Source: Neurospora intermedia (taxonomy: Eukaryota; Ascomycota; Sordariomycetes; Sordariales; Sordariaceae). From it: 64,000 bases of DNA. Positions 20,560-32,394 of the stretch are shown here, piece after piece. Made by a program: the position numbers and the translations under genes. The notes under the pieces were generated by a model. It worked only from the letters and a program-made list of their open reading frames with translations, did no database searches and was not told the origin of the DNA. Where the stretch lies: assembly GCA_037102815.1 (NCBI GenBank), contig BTPP01000007.1, positions 2,542,001-2,606,000 on the forward strand, in the 5' to 3' direction. The first letter of the stretch is position 1, and every line of letters begins with the position of its first letter.

Positions 20560-23500
20560 AACCTAGTAATCGACCCGCTGCTAGTACGCCGCTACTATAT
20601 TTCCTTAACTTCGTATTCTTTAAGAAGGTCCGGGTAATTTATATCCTTTTATAATATTTATAAATTCTCGTTATCCGGATACCCTTTCTATTTAATTTAG
20701 AATTAATATTAGTAGCCGGATTTACAATATTTTACAATCGCTTCGACTTCGTACTAAATATTATCCTCCTTAATATTTATAATTTCCCCCCGTAGTACTA
20801 CTGTAGTAGGATTCTTATAGTATAATTCTAATAAAATAATAGGGAATACTAAATAAATTTAGTAATATATAAGGAATATAAATTGGTATACTATCTTCTT
20901 CTCCCTAACGATTTCGGTAATTTAGAAGGGTCCTAAAAATTTATTTATTAATTTAGTACTTAAATAATATTATTTAATATATTTTATATTAAATAAAATT
21001 TAGCTCTTAACGTTGAATTCCTTTAATTTCCGAACTTTATTATATTATTTTGCGTACCCTTAATTAATAATCTCTAAGGTTACTATAATTTCTAACTACC
21101 TTTAAAGCAATTCGTCGATTTAGTCGGTAATTACTATAGGAAGGACCGTCCTTCGCCCCCGCTCCGGATCTACGGGTCCCCGAAAATAATATCCGAAGAG
21201 TAGTTCCGAAAGGGATTTTCTAATAGTAATATAGAAATAATTATTATACGTCTACTATATAAATATAATTTTTTCGGCCTAATTAACCTATTCTATATTA
21301 TAAAAGATCCGAAAATACAATTCTAAATTCTAATTCTACCTCTCTATTTATCCGTCCGTCTAAGAATACTAGGCTGTACTAAAACGTCTATAGATATTTA
21401 AAAGTTCGTAGTAAATCTTCTAAAATTAATTTATAAAAAGGCTACCTCTATTTAATATAATAGAATCCGAAAGGCTAAATTACTAAAAGATATTTCGTTA
21501 GAAAAGGAATATAAATTGCTAGGCATTAATTGTCTTTTACGTAAGGATATATAAAACGTATTTAATAAAACGGTCAATAATAATAAAAACTATATTATAA
21601 GTCCGATTAGATATAGGGTTAAATAAATTTAGTAATCTAATAATAAAGTCGTATAAAATATTTTATTAAAAGATAATAAGAATAAGTAGCGACCCTAATA
21701 ATTTATATAATTGATAATTATAAGGCTTAGCCTTCTAGTACATTAAATACTTATAGATGTATACTTTAATATTAATCGTTATAATAGGCTAGTAATAGAA
21801 TTAACTAATATATTTTAATATTTTCCTTTAACCCGGGTATCCGACTATTATTATATTATAGTAAGCGTAAAATAGCTCGGCCTGTATATATTCCGGTATA
21901 TAGACCTAATATTAATATTATAGAATTCTATCTTCCCCTATCTTTTAATTCTTCGTCCGTCTCCTCCCTTCGCTATTCTTCTACACTTCCTTAATAATAA
22001 ATAAATCTTCCTTTTATATTTCTAATAATTACTATCCTAATAATAATAATTACTTTTTATCTTTCTATACCTTCGCTACTATTATATACCCGCCTATATT
22101 CCTTATTATAATACTTTCGTCCTCCCTTCTTAATTTAATAGCGGTTTCGTTCGTAATTCTAATTCTTTTACTTACTATTCTATCCTTTTTATTATCCCTT
22201 TTAACCTCCTTTCGCTTCCTTCCCTCTCTATTTAATTCACCTTCCTCCTTCGATTTTTACCTTTCCTCCCGTAATTCAATTCCTTTGTCCTTTAATACCT
22301 AACCCTCTTCTATTTCGCTTATATTTTATTACTACTCCCTCTCTTCCGTTGCTATCCTTTAAACCTCTTTTTTAATTAAAATTATTTGTTTTACTAATAT
22401 TCTTAATACCTAACCTTCCTTTATTGTCTAACCTTTCTCTTTACTCCCTTTAATAACTTTTATTAATAAGTAATTACCTCCTATTTCTAATTCTTCCCCT
22501 TATAATTACAATTTTTTTAATAGTCCATCCGCCGGATTTAATTTTCCTAGACGATATTCAATCCTAAAGTTATATACTACTAATTCCAACGCCTACCAAT
22601 TCTACTTCGTATTAGCCCGCTCCTTATTTTAAAAATACTATAAATTTAAATAATTTATAATTATTAAAAGTAATTTATCTATATATAATAAATATTATTT
22701 CTACGCCTTTAATATTCCTACGATTATTAATAATTCTCTATTCCTAACCCTATACTTTATTTCTTCTAGTAATTTCTTTTTTAAAAAGAAAACTACTAAA
22801 TACTACTAATTCCCGTAAAACTATATAAGGACCGCCCCGATCGTAAAATCTAATATATCTATTTCTATTTAAATTTATAATATTAAATCGAAGTAATATA
22901 ATATAGGAGTTTTTTAAAATAGTTTTTTAAATTCTATAAATATTTCCCCCACTTCCTTAGTAAATTCGAATAACTTCCGTTTATTACCCTTTAATAATTT
23001 TATTAAGGGCGTAATTATTTTAGAATATAATATTATAAAACGCTAATAGAATCCTATAAATTTTAGGAAGATTTAAATATTATAAATATTTGTTGGAACT
23101 TCCTATTCTACGATAATTATAACCCTCTCTAGATCTATTAATATACCCTCCGGGGAGACGATATATCCTAAGAATAATACCCGCTTTATATAAAATTTAT
23201 ACTTACCTAAATTTACGTAAAAATTCTAATTTTACAACCGCTAAAGGACTTCCTTAATATAATTAATATAATTTTCTTTATTCTTACTATAAATTAAAAT
23301 ATTATTAAAGTAAGTAATATATATTATATTTATTAATTCTGTTAATATATTATTAATATATACTTAAAATATCGCCGGTGCGTTCGCTAACCCTATTAAT
23401 ATAATTAAAAACTCGTAATACTTGTACTTTGTACGAAACGCCGTTTTCTCTTCGTTTCTTTCTTAAATCCGAATTTTATAATATACGTCTTTTAAATCTA

Positions 23501-24600
23501 ATTTAATAAAGACTTTAATTGATAATAACCAATCTAAAATCTCTTAAATAAAGGGCAACGCTATCCGATTCTTTTTTATAATTTTATTTAACGCCCTAAA
23601 ATTAATATAGAGCCTTAATTTTCTACCCTTCTTTAGAATAAAAATAATAAGGGCACCCACTAAATTAATAGAAGGACGAATCTATCCTTTTTAAAGTACC
23701 TCTACTAACTATTTGTATAATATTTTTAACTCTTTAATATTTAATATATAAATCGGCCTTTAAAACGCCGACTCCCTTTCAATTAAATTAATATAATACT
23801 TTAACCGATTGTATTAAAGTAAAGGTATAACCGAAGCTTCGAATACTAATTAGAACTCTTTATATTTTAGCGGAATAATCGGCTCGGGGATAGTAGGCTC
23901 GCTTTCTATTTCCTTTAATAATTTTAGGGATTATAGTAACGTTAATTCTGTAGAGGGTATTAAAGTAAGGTAAATACTGTTAAATATTACCCGAAAGACC
24001 TTTATTAGAGAAATAAGGACCGGAGGCGTCTTAACTAATTCTAATATAACGGGTAGGGTCGCGAATTCTAATATTAAAAAAAAGGGGATTTTAAATAGGA
24101 TATTCGTATATATAGGAGGGTAAAAACCCTCCTCTATTTTTACTATCTCCTAAGGGTTTAATAGTAAAATTAAATCTTATTATAGCCCTACTAAGACGGT
24201 TATAATATTATATACCTCCTTTACTAATATTATATTCAATACGAGGTTGCTAGCTTTAATATAAAATTAAAACGACTATTACTGCTAATTAATATTGGGG
24301 TTCTATTTATAAAATTAGGAATAACCAAAGATAATTTCTACGGCTAAAGATTTAATTATAATAAAAATAATTCGCTTCGTTCGTTTAGTACTATAGGAGT
24401 TATGTATTTTAATAAAATAAGTAATTGTATTATATATAGGAATAAATTAAAGGGAGAAATTAATAAAATAATAAAGTACTAAATTAATTTTTACGTTCAA
24501 TAAGAATAAATACCTACTAATTAAATTTAATTCCGCGCCCGAATTTATTAACCCTTATATATTCCGCCAATTTCTATAAATCCTTACTAATAACCTTATT
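20560..24600 (-). pseudogene. Element C pol relic
   Basis: The RT box reads Y-F-N-N-I-L-I-Y-S (23286-23312). The RNase H tail follows near 22510-22600 with the recognisable order ...W-x-A-L-E-L...F-R-I-E-Y-R-L-G-K-L-N-P-A-D-G. Integrase should occupy about 21-22.2 kb and a chromodomain-type C-terminus about 20.6-21 kb, by position only. Stops are TAA/TAG. The whole gene is dead by RIP. Confidence 0.72.
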
Positions 24601-26137
24601 TCTAAATACAATTATAATTTACTTATATTATTCTAAGCGGTTATAGCTACCGTTCTAACTATAATTAATTTAGTATTCGCTCTATATAAAAGGGTATTTA
24701 TAAGGATAGAGTAATTCCGCGCTAAATAGCCGACCTAATTGCAATTATAATAAATTCGGTTCTAGTACACTACTACGAAATAACCTATTATACTATATTT
24801 ATAGTAAATATTTAATAGCTTTAATTAAATATAATAGTTATACGTATAACCTTTCTAGCAATAAAGGGAATAAATAAAATTGGAATTTATTAAAAAAGTA
24901 GTAGGGGGGCGACGGGGGAAATCGGGGGGGTTAATACTATAGGACAACTAAGAAGGAATATTCGAAAAGGAAGTAGGAAGGTACAAAGATAAAGAAGACG
25001 GCGGAATATACCTTAAAAATATTTAATTTTAGTAACGTAATATAAATAATTCAATACTTTCTAAACTTTCCAACTATTCTACGTATACTACTACTTTATT
25101 TATTGTATTAATACTGGCCGTCGAAAGGACGCTTTATTTAAAAAGGGGGCGCAATTAATTAACTTAAATAACGACCCGAATATATTCTAATTAATTGTAT
25201 AATAAATTAAATTCTTTAATATAATAGTAATTATAAAAATTACGAACGGTTTGAAAGCGCCTTACTATATATATTCGAATTTATTAAGTACGGATTATTT
25301 AATAGCCTAAATATTACTATTATATTTAATCTTTAAGAAAGTACAGAGGTCGCTCTACGTAGGTATATTACAAATAGTATTATACCCAGACTTACTACGG
25401 AGAGCCAATATATATTTAATTTATATATTCTTAAAATTACCTTTAATATAACTAATAGCAAATAAAAGGGAAGTACGAAGTATTCTTAAAAGTATATATC
25501 GACGTCGTAGAAATAATTCTATAACTATAAGAAACTTTTGCTAGTAAATTTAATAATATTATATTTAGAATAATATTTAATATAAATTAATATAATTATA
25601 ATTAGTAAAGGAATAACTATAGTAACGGCCGTCAATAAAAGGGTAATAAAGGGAATTATAATAGAAATACGAATTTAATTATAGAAGAGGTAATCCTAAT
25701 AATAGAATTTAGCGGGGATAAGGAGGTAGTTTCCTATTAAATTTTATTTAACGAAGCTTACGAAAGCGAATTACTCCTATTAGAATATATACGAAGGGAG
25801 ATAATTAAGGAGGAGTTTAATAGTAGCGAACTAAAATTCGAATAATTACTATTTTCGTACGAACTCGTCGGCTTCCGAAGCTTAAAGATACGAATAGAGA
25901 GCCCGGAGTAGCGTAAGAGGGTAATCTTTATTACTATCTTCTTCAATAGACTCTATAGTAGGCTAATATTATTATAATAAAGGCGGAGGAAGTTGAATCG
26001 TTTTAATTATAGTAACTATAAGGGTAATAGTATAAGAAGGGCGAAGAATAGCCTCGGTAGTACGAGAAATAAACCGGCTGCTATATATATATATTTTAAT
26101 AGTACCGGCTCAATTCCTAAAGGAAGAATTATCAATT
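24600..26137 (-). pseudogene. Element C gag relic and leader
   Basis: Position between pol and the 5' LTR in element orientation makes this gag. A short minus frame is open at 25758-25946. A zinc-knuckle-like cluster may lie near 24690-24790, where the minus strand has several TG-type codons. No clear CCHC could be reconstructed. Confidence 0.45.
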
Positions 26138-26478
26138 TATTAGGAATATAGGTAAAAGGTAGGCTGAAGTAATTATAGTTGTAGTTATATGTAGGGGACG
26201 GCGAGTTAAGGGTTAATTTAAAGATATATTAATAATTACCGACTATAATAAATTATACTTCGTTAAACCTCTTTTATACTTTATATAAACTCTATCTATC
26301 CGCTAAAGAGTATTGTAGAGTCCCGTACTCGTTTAGCGCCCCGACGTAGTGCCGGATTATCCTTCCCGCGAGCCCGACCTAATATAAGCGTTGCCGTTAT
26401 TAGTCTGCCGCTTCGGCCGATAGGGCGGAGTAATAACCGTTGGAGTACTTCTATACACCGGCTCTTAGCCTCCTAACA
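26138..26478 (-). repeat. Element C LTR (5' LTR in element orientation)
   Basis: It begins TATTAGGA (ancestral TGTTAGGA) and ends TCCTAACA, at 341 bp exactly the length of the partner at 16853-17193. The right half is less mutated than the left. CCAAT follows immediately and matches CTAAT before the other LTR. Confidence 0.88.
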
Positions 26479-26483
26479 CCAAT

Positions 26484-26740
26484 CCAGTACCACGGTTGCG
26501 CGCAATATAGTCGGCTGCTATTAGCAGACGGCTACCGGGAAGTAAGGCGCCCACCCTATAAGTTAAGGTGGACCCTACTCGGACTAAGGACCCTATATAA
26601 AAGGACCCTTATCTAGGCCGGCTATTAGCCACCTACTCTCCTTTTACATCTCGCTTTCTTACTTTAATATTATTAATTATATTAATAAATATTTAGAATT
26701 TCTAAATATCCTAATAAACTATAATATCTAGTAACTACAA
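26484..26740 (+). repeat. Remainder of the element D 5' LTR with TATA box
   Basis: A less mutated tract continuing the sequence interrupted by element C. It includes CTATATAAAAGG at about 26593-26604, a good RNA polymerase II TATA box placed as expected at the U3/R junction of an LTR. The right end is near 26740, where AT-rich leader begins. The 3' LTR of element D is not in the window, so ends are inferred. Confidence 0.5.
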
Positions 26741-27239
26741 TTGAAAAATCCAATTAATTAAACTACTCTCGATTAATCGATCCCTTTATTAGGACGTCGC
26801 TTAATTACTTTATTTAAACGATTAAAATTAATCTATTAACCTTATATTTCCCGATTATTAGACCCTATAATTCTTTCTAGCGAATATTAACCCTATAATT
26901 AACCCCCTTTACCGACTATTGCTACTTCGGTTACTTTAATTACTTACTTCCCTCCTTTATACTCTTATTTAATTATACTTCGGCCCTTTAGCAAAATCCT
27001 TACGCACTTTCAATACTACTATTATTACCGGCTAATACTAATATAATTAATTATACTACCCTAATTTAAACTATTGCGCCTGCGGACTTCGGTACGTATA
27101 ATATAATCCTTTAATGCGACGGGTATCCTTTACTCTAATAATTTTACTTCGGTAATTTCGAATTAGTAATCTTCTCCCTTATTCTATATCTATACGGCTC
27201 TGTAATCGCAATATTAATATTATATTATAGCCCTATACT
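26741..27239 (+). other. Element D leader, RIP-mutated
   Basis: AT-rich sequence between the LTR remnant and the gag frame. It probably includes the primer-binding site and the gag start. No site could be identified with confidence. Confidence 0.35.
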
Positions 27240-27772
27240 TAACTATAGCAAGCCCTATACCTAACTCCTTCGATAATGAAGATCCGCCCGGTAAATTGGC
27301 GCCCCTTCCTCCTAATTTCCTTAAATTAATAATAATTCGCGAAATATCTAAGAACCCTATTAAACGAATTAATCTTTACTTCAACCGTAACTTTCGTATA
27401 ATAAGTATTAGACCGGGCTATACTCCTAACCTAATTAGTCCGGCCGTACCGCCGCTACTAGACAGCCCTAATAAAATCGACCCTCTCGGTATACCGCCCC
27501 TTATTATACCCCCGTTCGCTCTACCTCCCTTAATATTATTAACCGGCGGAACTCCTACTAACCCTCGAAAGCTATCTAATTTTATTCTAACGCTTCTACC
27601 TTAGTTTAATATTATATTATTAGCCTCGCTTAAATTCTATACTTCCTTAACTAATACTTTAACTCCTATCTGGAAATTATATTAGATTAAAAGTAGTACT
27701 CTACCTAACTATAATTATTTATGTATAAATACCCCTCCTAATTTACTTACTAGTAAAAATACTAACTAATTT
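27240..27772 (+). pseudogene. Element D gag relic, N-terminal part
   Basis: One frame runs across this segment. It is open at 27296-27604 (Pro/Leu/Ile-rich, with a P-P-L-I-I-P-P type stretch) and then continues through RIP-type stops to the element E boundary. Deleting element E with one AATTT copy continues the same frame at 51618, which shows this is the 5' part of the gag at 51613-54170. The Pro-rich N-terminus is poorly conserved in such proteins. Confidence 0.6.
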
Positions 27773-28060
27773 TGATACGGGGGGTGACCTTCATTTACGT
27801 AGTAAATAAAATATAGTAAAGGAAGATGTTGTAAGAAGGAGGAAGGCTTCCAGCCAGCCGTCGGCACGCAGTAGATATACTGTACTGAGAGAGCCTGAGC
27901 ACGGGCCACGGGGTGGCCCGGGCACGGCAGTCTGGATGCCCAGACTGGGTACGGCAAGGAAGCCTCCATAGCAGCCTAGCTAATCTGGGCTGTCACAGCT
28001 AGTCTAAGCTATAGTACAGTAAGGTAGGGTAATCCAGGGATTCCAGGGATTCCCCTATCA
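27773..28060 (+). repeat. Element E left LTR
   Basis: It starts TGATACGGGGGG and ends CCCCTATCA. It retains many CA/TG sites and is much less mutated than neighbouring DNA. It contains a GC-rich core with GGGCCACGGGGTGGCCC (27903-27919, hairpin-prone) and a repeated GGGATTCCAGGGATTCC near its right end. Confidence 0.85.
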
Positions 28061-28759
28061 AATGCCGGCTCACACAAGAAAGAAACCATCGTCCTCGATG
28101 GACCTAGACGTCCAGGTCTTCTCTGACAAGTTCCAGGCCTCCTCCGACAATCTCCAGGTTTCCTCCGATCTATTTGTCTATTCGGGCGGCGCCGGGATAC
28201 GTCTCGGTTTGGCGGGCAATGCGGTTAAGTTCCGATGAGCTCCGGGAAGCCGGATGGCGGCTAGGGATGACCGGTCTTTGCCGAGGGAGCGAGGGTATGG
28301 GAGCTGGAATGACTAATAGGAGGTAGGTATTCGAGAGAGTGGCTGGTACTCTCTGGTACTCGAGAGAGAGGCTGGTACTCGAGAGGGTGATTGATTGGTA
28401 CTCGAGAGGGTGATTGGCAGTTTCTGGTACTCGAGAGAGGTATTTAAAAGTGCTATTGCCGTAGAGAACGCTGGTTCTATGGATAAATAGAAAGAAAGAG
28501 AAAAAAGGGGTGTAAACGGGAGTTCTGGCTGGCTGGTACCGGTTGTAAAGAGCTGTCAAGGGAGCTGACAAGGGAGTTGATACGGTTGTTAGAGTTGTAA
28601 AGAGTTGGTAAGAGAGTTGGTACGGGGGTGACAGTTGTGTTGACGGTTGATGCCAGTGTTGTTGTTGAGAACCGTTCAGCTTGCAGTAATGGCTAGTCTT
28701 AGTCGCTCAGCCACCTCCGATGGCCTATACGTCTCTTCGGACCTACTGGGCCAAATGGT
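28061..28759 (+). other. Element E interior, left part, lightly mutated, with short repeats
   Basis: Three 21-bp tandem units of the CCAGG...TCCGACAA type lie at about 28111-28173. About five copies of GGTACTCGAGAG lie between 28340 and 28440. A GTTGTAAAGAG-type segment (about 28543-28650) recurs at about 49937-50035 beyond block F. A 46-codon plus frame starts at 28098 and covers the 21-bp units; it is too short to assign. The 133-codon minus frame at 28170-28571 is compositional. No pol or gag domain is visible. Confidence 0.55.
28098..28238 (+). CDS. Small ORF, 46 residues, with 7-residue repeats
   Basis: ATG at 28098, stop at 28236-28238. The 21-bp tandem unit is in frame, giving three copies of a heptapeptide of the form Q-(V/A)-(F/S)-S-(S)-D-(K/N/L). 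It is placed about 40 bp after the left LTR, where a gag start would be expected. It may be a truncated gag or chance. No function is assigned. Confidence 0.2.
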   Translation: MDLDVQVFSDKFQASSDNLQVSSDLFVYSGGAGIRLGLAGNAVKFR

Positions 28760-28809
28760 TGTGATATCCGGCCCACTACCCTCACCCACCCACCAATCCG
28801 GACATCACA
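28760..28809. repeat. 50-bp inverted repeat TGTGATATCCGG...CCGGACATCACA
   Basis: The 12-nt arms are complementary at 11 positions and enclose 26 bp of C-rich sequence. TGT...ACA ends resemble LTR termini but the unit is far too short for an LTR. Its right arm is also the first part of the 43-bp direct repeat bounding block F. Confidence 0.7.
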
Positions 28810-28837
28810 CTATTTAGCCCTGTAGGTCCAAAACGAC
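28795..28837 (+). repeat. 43-bp direct repeat bounding block F, left copy
   Basis: It aligns without gaps to 49782-49824. The 3' two thirds (CTATTT(A/G)GCCCTGT(A/G)GGTCC and on to AACGAC) are nearly identical. The 5' third differs by C-to-T or G-to-A plus one G/T mismatch. It may be a target or attachment-site duplication, or a short terminal repeat. Confidence 0.7.
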
Positions 28838-28979
28838 GCGGCCATACTCCGGTCTAAACCTAACATAAACGAAATAGTTTATTGTATACAAACCCCCAAA
28901 TTTCCCCAAATATCATAGTCCCAAAACGAACAATACGCGCGCTAAATTATACCTAGTACTAATATATTTATTAGTACTA

Positions 28980-30065
28980 TTTTCTCCTACCCTTCCTAAT
29001 TTTAATTATATATTTATATTCTACTAATTATATTCAATAGCCCAACTAATATCTACTCTTTCGTCTCCTCTACCTTCGTCCCAATTACAAAATTCCTACT
29101 ATCCGGAGGAACTATATAATAAATCGTTTAATAAGGCTCCTTCTTAGTATTTACTAAAATTTTTTAATTAACTTACGGACGAAGTCTATTTTAGAAATAT
29201 ATTTACTATAGATATATCTATAGTAAATATTAATATTAATATAGAAATTAAAGATATTTAACGTCTATTTAATAGTATTTATTAATATATTAGGGTTAAC
29301 TATTGGATGAGTCTATTATATTACCTTATTTATTTATATATTTACTGGGGGATAAATATTTCCTAATAGTATAATAAACGTCTAAAAACGTTTATTACTA
29401 TACTTCGATACTCTAAAGTATGTAAAGTCTTTACGGATACTAGCGTTTATATATACTTCGAAAAAAATAAAATTAAATACTAATTAAAAGGGGAGGAGAC
29501 CCAATTTAAATCGGACGAATACCCAACCTAACCTCTAATTAAATATATACCTCAAATATACTTTAATAAAACCCTCCGTATAAAATTCAAATCTCTCTTA
29601 AATAAACCGGTATTCTATACTTTTCTTACTAATAAATTCGTTAAAGTTAGTAATACAACCTACCCTATTACTATCAAAGACATATTTAATATTTCGTAGA
29701 TCCATTCTCGCTTCCGTTCTACCTATAATACTATATTCGAAATTATATTAAAATTAATAGAATTACTTACTATACTATATATACAATAATGTACCTATTA
29801 AAACTCGTACGAATCGAAAGATAATATTCGGAAAAAAAGAGAGATCCGTAATTGCGTAGTTATAATAGTATTTATTATTATAAATTTATATATACCTTAA
29901 AATAATATATTTATCCTAAAGCTATTTAATATCTACTTTAAAAGTAGCTCTATATAATTGCGCGTATATAATACTCTAGCCCGGTTTAATATAATTTCTT
30001 TTTATAAAGTTACTTTATAAACTATTAACCGTTTTATTAATATTTTTATAATATGTAACTCGATA
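28980..30065 (+). pseudogene. Block F relic gene 1 (plus strand), unrecognised
   Basis: A plus-strand frame can be read from about 29040 to the palindrome at 30068, with stops only of TAA/TAG type, giving a protein of some 330 residues or more, rich in Ile, Tyr, Lys and Asn after mutation. Charged clusters lie near 29820-29860. It lies at the left end of the block, transcribed inward, where a Starship captain would sit, but I could not see the R-H-x-x-R-Y pattern of a tyrosine recombinase. Confidence 0.35.
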
Positions 30066-30067
30066 CC

Positions 30068-30110
30068 TAAATCCTATAGGGGGACTCCTAGAGTCCCCCT
30101 ATAGGATTTA
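30068..30110. repeat. Perfect palindrome, 20-bp arms (family P)
   Basis: Arms starting TAAATCCTATAGGGGGACTC and their exact complement are separated by CTA. This is the best preserved member of the block F palindrome family. It sits right after relic gene 1, where it could have acted as a transcription end or as an independent small insert. Confidence 0.9.
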
Positions 30111-30399
30111 AATGTTTATACTCTTATTACTATCTTATATACTTATATGATTATAGGTAAATTTTAAACTAGTTAACTGTAATTCGAATATAGTTATTAT
30201 CTATAATAATTTTAATTTTATCGACTATATACAAAGTTTTAGAATTAGCTAGAAAGATATAATATAGAACCTTATTACTTATTTCCTTATTAGTAGTCCT
30301 AATATTAATAGGCCGTTTAAACTATCCTAATAGTACCCCTATATTAAATTCTAATTGGAATAGCTTTTTACGTACTTAAATGTAACGTTGCTATCCCTC

Positions 30400-31000
30400 G
30401 ATAATATAGCCTACTATTTTACTAAAAGTCGATTAGCCTTTATAGTCGGGTGGAAATTATAATAGTTTATTCCTTACTTCCTAGTTATTAAGCGACCGAA
30501 AACCGCCGAAAGCTATATTCTATAAACCCCTACTATTATAGAGGATAAAAGTAAAATTTCCGGTATTTATTAATTTTATAATAAACTCTTCCTTAATATC
30601 CTCGGACTTAATATAAACGACTTCGGGGACCGACTTATCCTTATTTATAGCGACTAAAAAATAATATCTTTTATTCGCTATATTATTTTCAACTAATTTG
30701 AAGTAAATTACGTATATAATTGCAAATAGTAGATCCTTACCGTACCTATATTCTTTTATATCCTTATAAATTATATTAATATAGTATTTCGGGTTTTTTA
30801 ACTTCTTGTAATATAAAATATTTAGGGCCTTAGAAGAGGTAAGAAGGTAAAATAGTACGATACTATATTCTATAATAATCGGTCTTTATTAGAAGATATA
30901 TTCGCTTCTAAAATTCTAGCCTTTCTTATTATTAAATTCGTTAATTATAGTTTTATTTCAAAATCTGATTTTACTAAAATATCTATACGCCGAACTATAC
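30400..31000 (-). pseudogene. Block F relic gene 2 (minus strand), unrecognised
   Basis: On the minus strand a protein-like frame runs through RIP-type stops, with a Tyr/Lys/Asp-rich middle (about 30600-30800). It may extend on to about 31.9 kb. It is convergent with relic gene 1, with palindrome 30068 between them. No family motif was identified. Confidence 0.35.
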
Positions 31001-32100
31001 TAAATACTAGAGAAAAATTCATTAATCGGGAACTTCTTTCTATTTATAATAAAGTTTTTTCCCTATCTATTTAATTTAAGTATAAAATATTTTTAGGTAT
31101 AATAAATATAAATTATTATAGTATTTATCGTTATTTTTAAATTATTTGTATTTTTTTTATATTTAATAAAATTATTTTTTTAAGAGATTATAGCATCCTC
31201 TAACAAATAATAAATTTTCTTCCTATCCTATTTTATAGCGGTAAATTAAGTAATTATAGGCCTAAAATACTCTATTTAGTATAGTTACTTCGCCCTAAAG
31301 TTATAGACGAGCCGCTTGTTAATATTATTTTATATTTTAATATAATATAATATTCTATAGCCGGTAATTAATAGAAGGCGATTAATATAATTTTCGAGTA
31401 TATTAATACTTCCTTTACCTTCGATATTAAGTAGAATAAGAATTCGATTTACAATACAAAGATTTTGTTCGTCCGCCTTTCCGCTATTGGCTCTTATACT
31501 GTAGCTATTTGCAAAATTATCGAAAACGATATACGAATGTATTAGGTAAGTAAATATATAAAGCTATCTACTAATAAAAATATTATTAATTATATTTATA
31601 TAGTTTATTGGAATAGGTAGGTACGTCGGGGATATACGATTTTTCGACTACTTAATTACTTGGGATTTAATGCTCCTAATATTCTATAGTTTAGTTTTAC
31701 TATATTATTAGAATTAAAGTTTAATACGTTTAATATAAAGGAAGTCCGACTACTATAGGTAAATAAGTAAATTATAATCCGGGATTCCGAAAGGGGTATT
31801 AGGTAAATAGAGAGGAATGTAGGAGAGATAGTTATTGGTAGTAATAAGGGCGAATGGATATACTTTAGTAATAGGGTTGAATTTAATAATAAAATAGCGT
31901 AGTATATTTCCGATAAAATATTAAGTACTTATATAAATTAAAGCCGAATTAATTTAGGGTACTCTATCTACTTATTAATTTTGTATAATTTTTGTATTTT
32001 TATAGAACCGATGCTAAAATTATATAATATGGCAAGATTTATATAGGGTTTAATATAGGAATACTAATATATTTATAGTTAGTAGAATGTATTAGTTCAA
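31000..32100. other. Block F, RIP-mutated DNA without a clear gene
   Basis: AT-rich sequence. No frame could be followed convincingly on either strand, and no repeats were noticed apart from general TA richness. Confidence 0.35.
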
Positions 32101-32106
32101 TATATT

Positions 32107-32252
32107 TAAATCTAATAGGGGGAATTAACTAGCTCTCCCCCCGTCGGATTTATATAAATAGTATACTTATATTCTATATTAGAATTCTATCTATACTAAT
32201 TCAATATATATAAATCTAATAGGGGTTAGTTAGCTATCCCCCTATCGGATTT
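32107..32252. repeat. Two tandem family P palindromes
   Basis: Two imperfect copies (about 32107-32152 and 32211-32252). Each has a left arm AAATCTAATAGGGG and a right arm CCCC(C)TATCGGATTT or CCCCCCGTCGGATTT. The left arms are the RIP-mutated form of AAATCCGATAGGGG, so the two arms decayed unequally. Confidence 0.8.
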
Positions 32253-32394
32253 ATATAGATTCTAATATAAATAAAGATATAAACCCCCTTCTCGATAAAA
32301 TTATAATACTAGCAAACTCTAGAGCAAGTATATTATTAGGAAATAAATATCTTACTACTAACGATGCTAGTTGGATATTGAGTAATTAAACGAA

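Larger units (their letters stand above)
16853..26478 (-). mobile_element. Element C: RIP-inactivated chromovirus-like gypsy retrotransposon
   Basis: Two 341-bp LTRs start TGTTAGGA and end TCCTAACA (the mutated versions read TATTAGGA and TCCTAATA). Five-bp flanks are CTAAT (16848-16852) and CCAAT (26479-26483), identical apart from one C-to-T change. Pol reads on the minus strand, with the RT box decayed to Y-F-N-N-I-L-I-Y-S at 23286-23312. The family form is Y-F-D-D-I-L-I-Y-S. An unusually long region of about 3.4 kb separates the end of pol from the 3' LTR and holds several repeats. It is inserted in the 5' LTR of element D. Confidence 0.88.

Noticed and set aside
28170-28571. 133-codon minus-strand ORF in element E
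   Set aside because: Ser/Pro/Tyr-rich product of the CTCGAG and CCAGG repeats read backwards; no retroelement domain.
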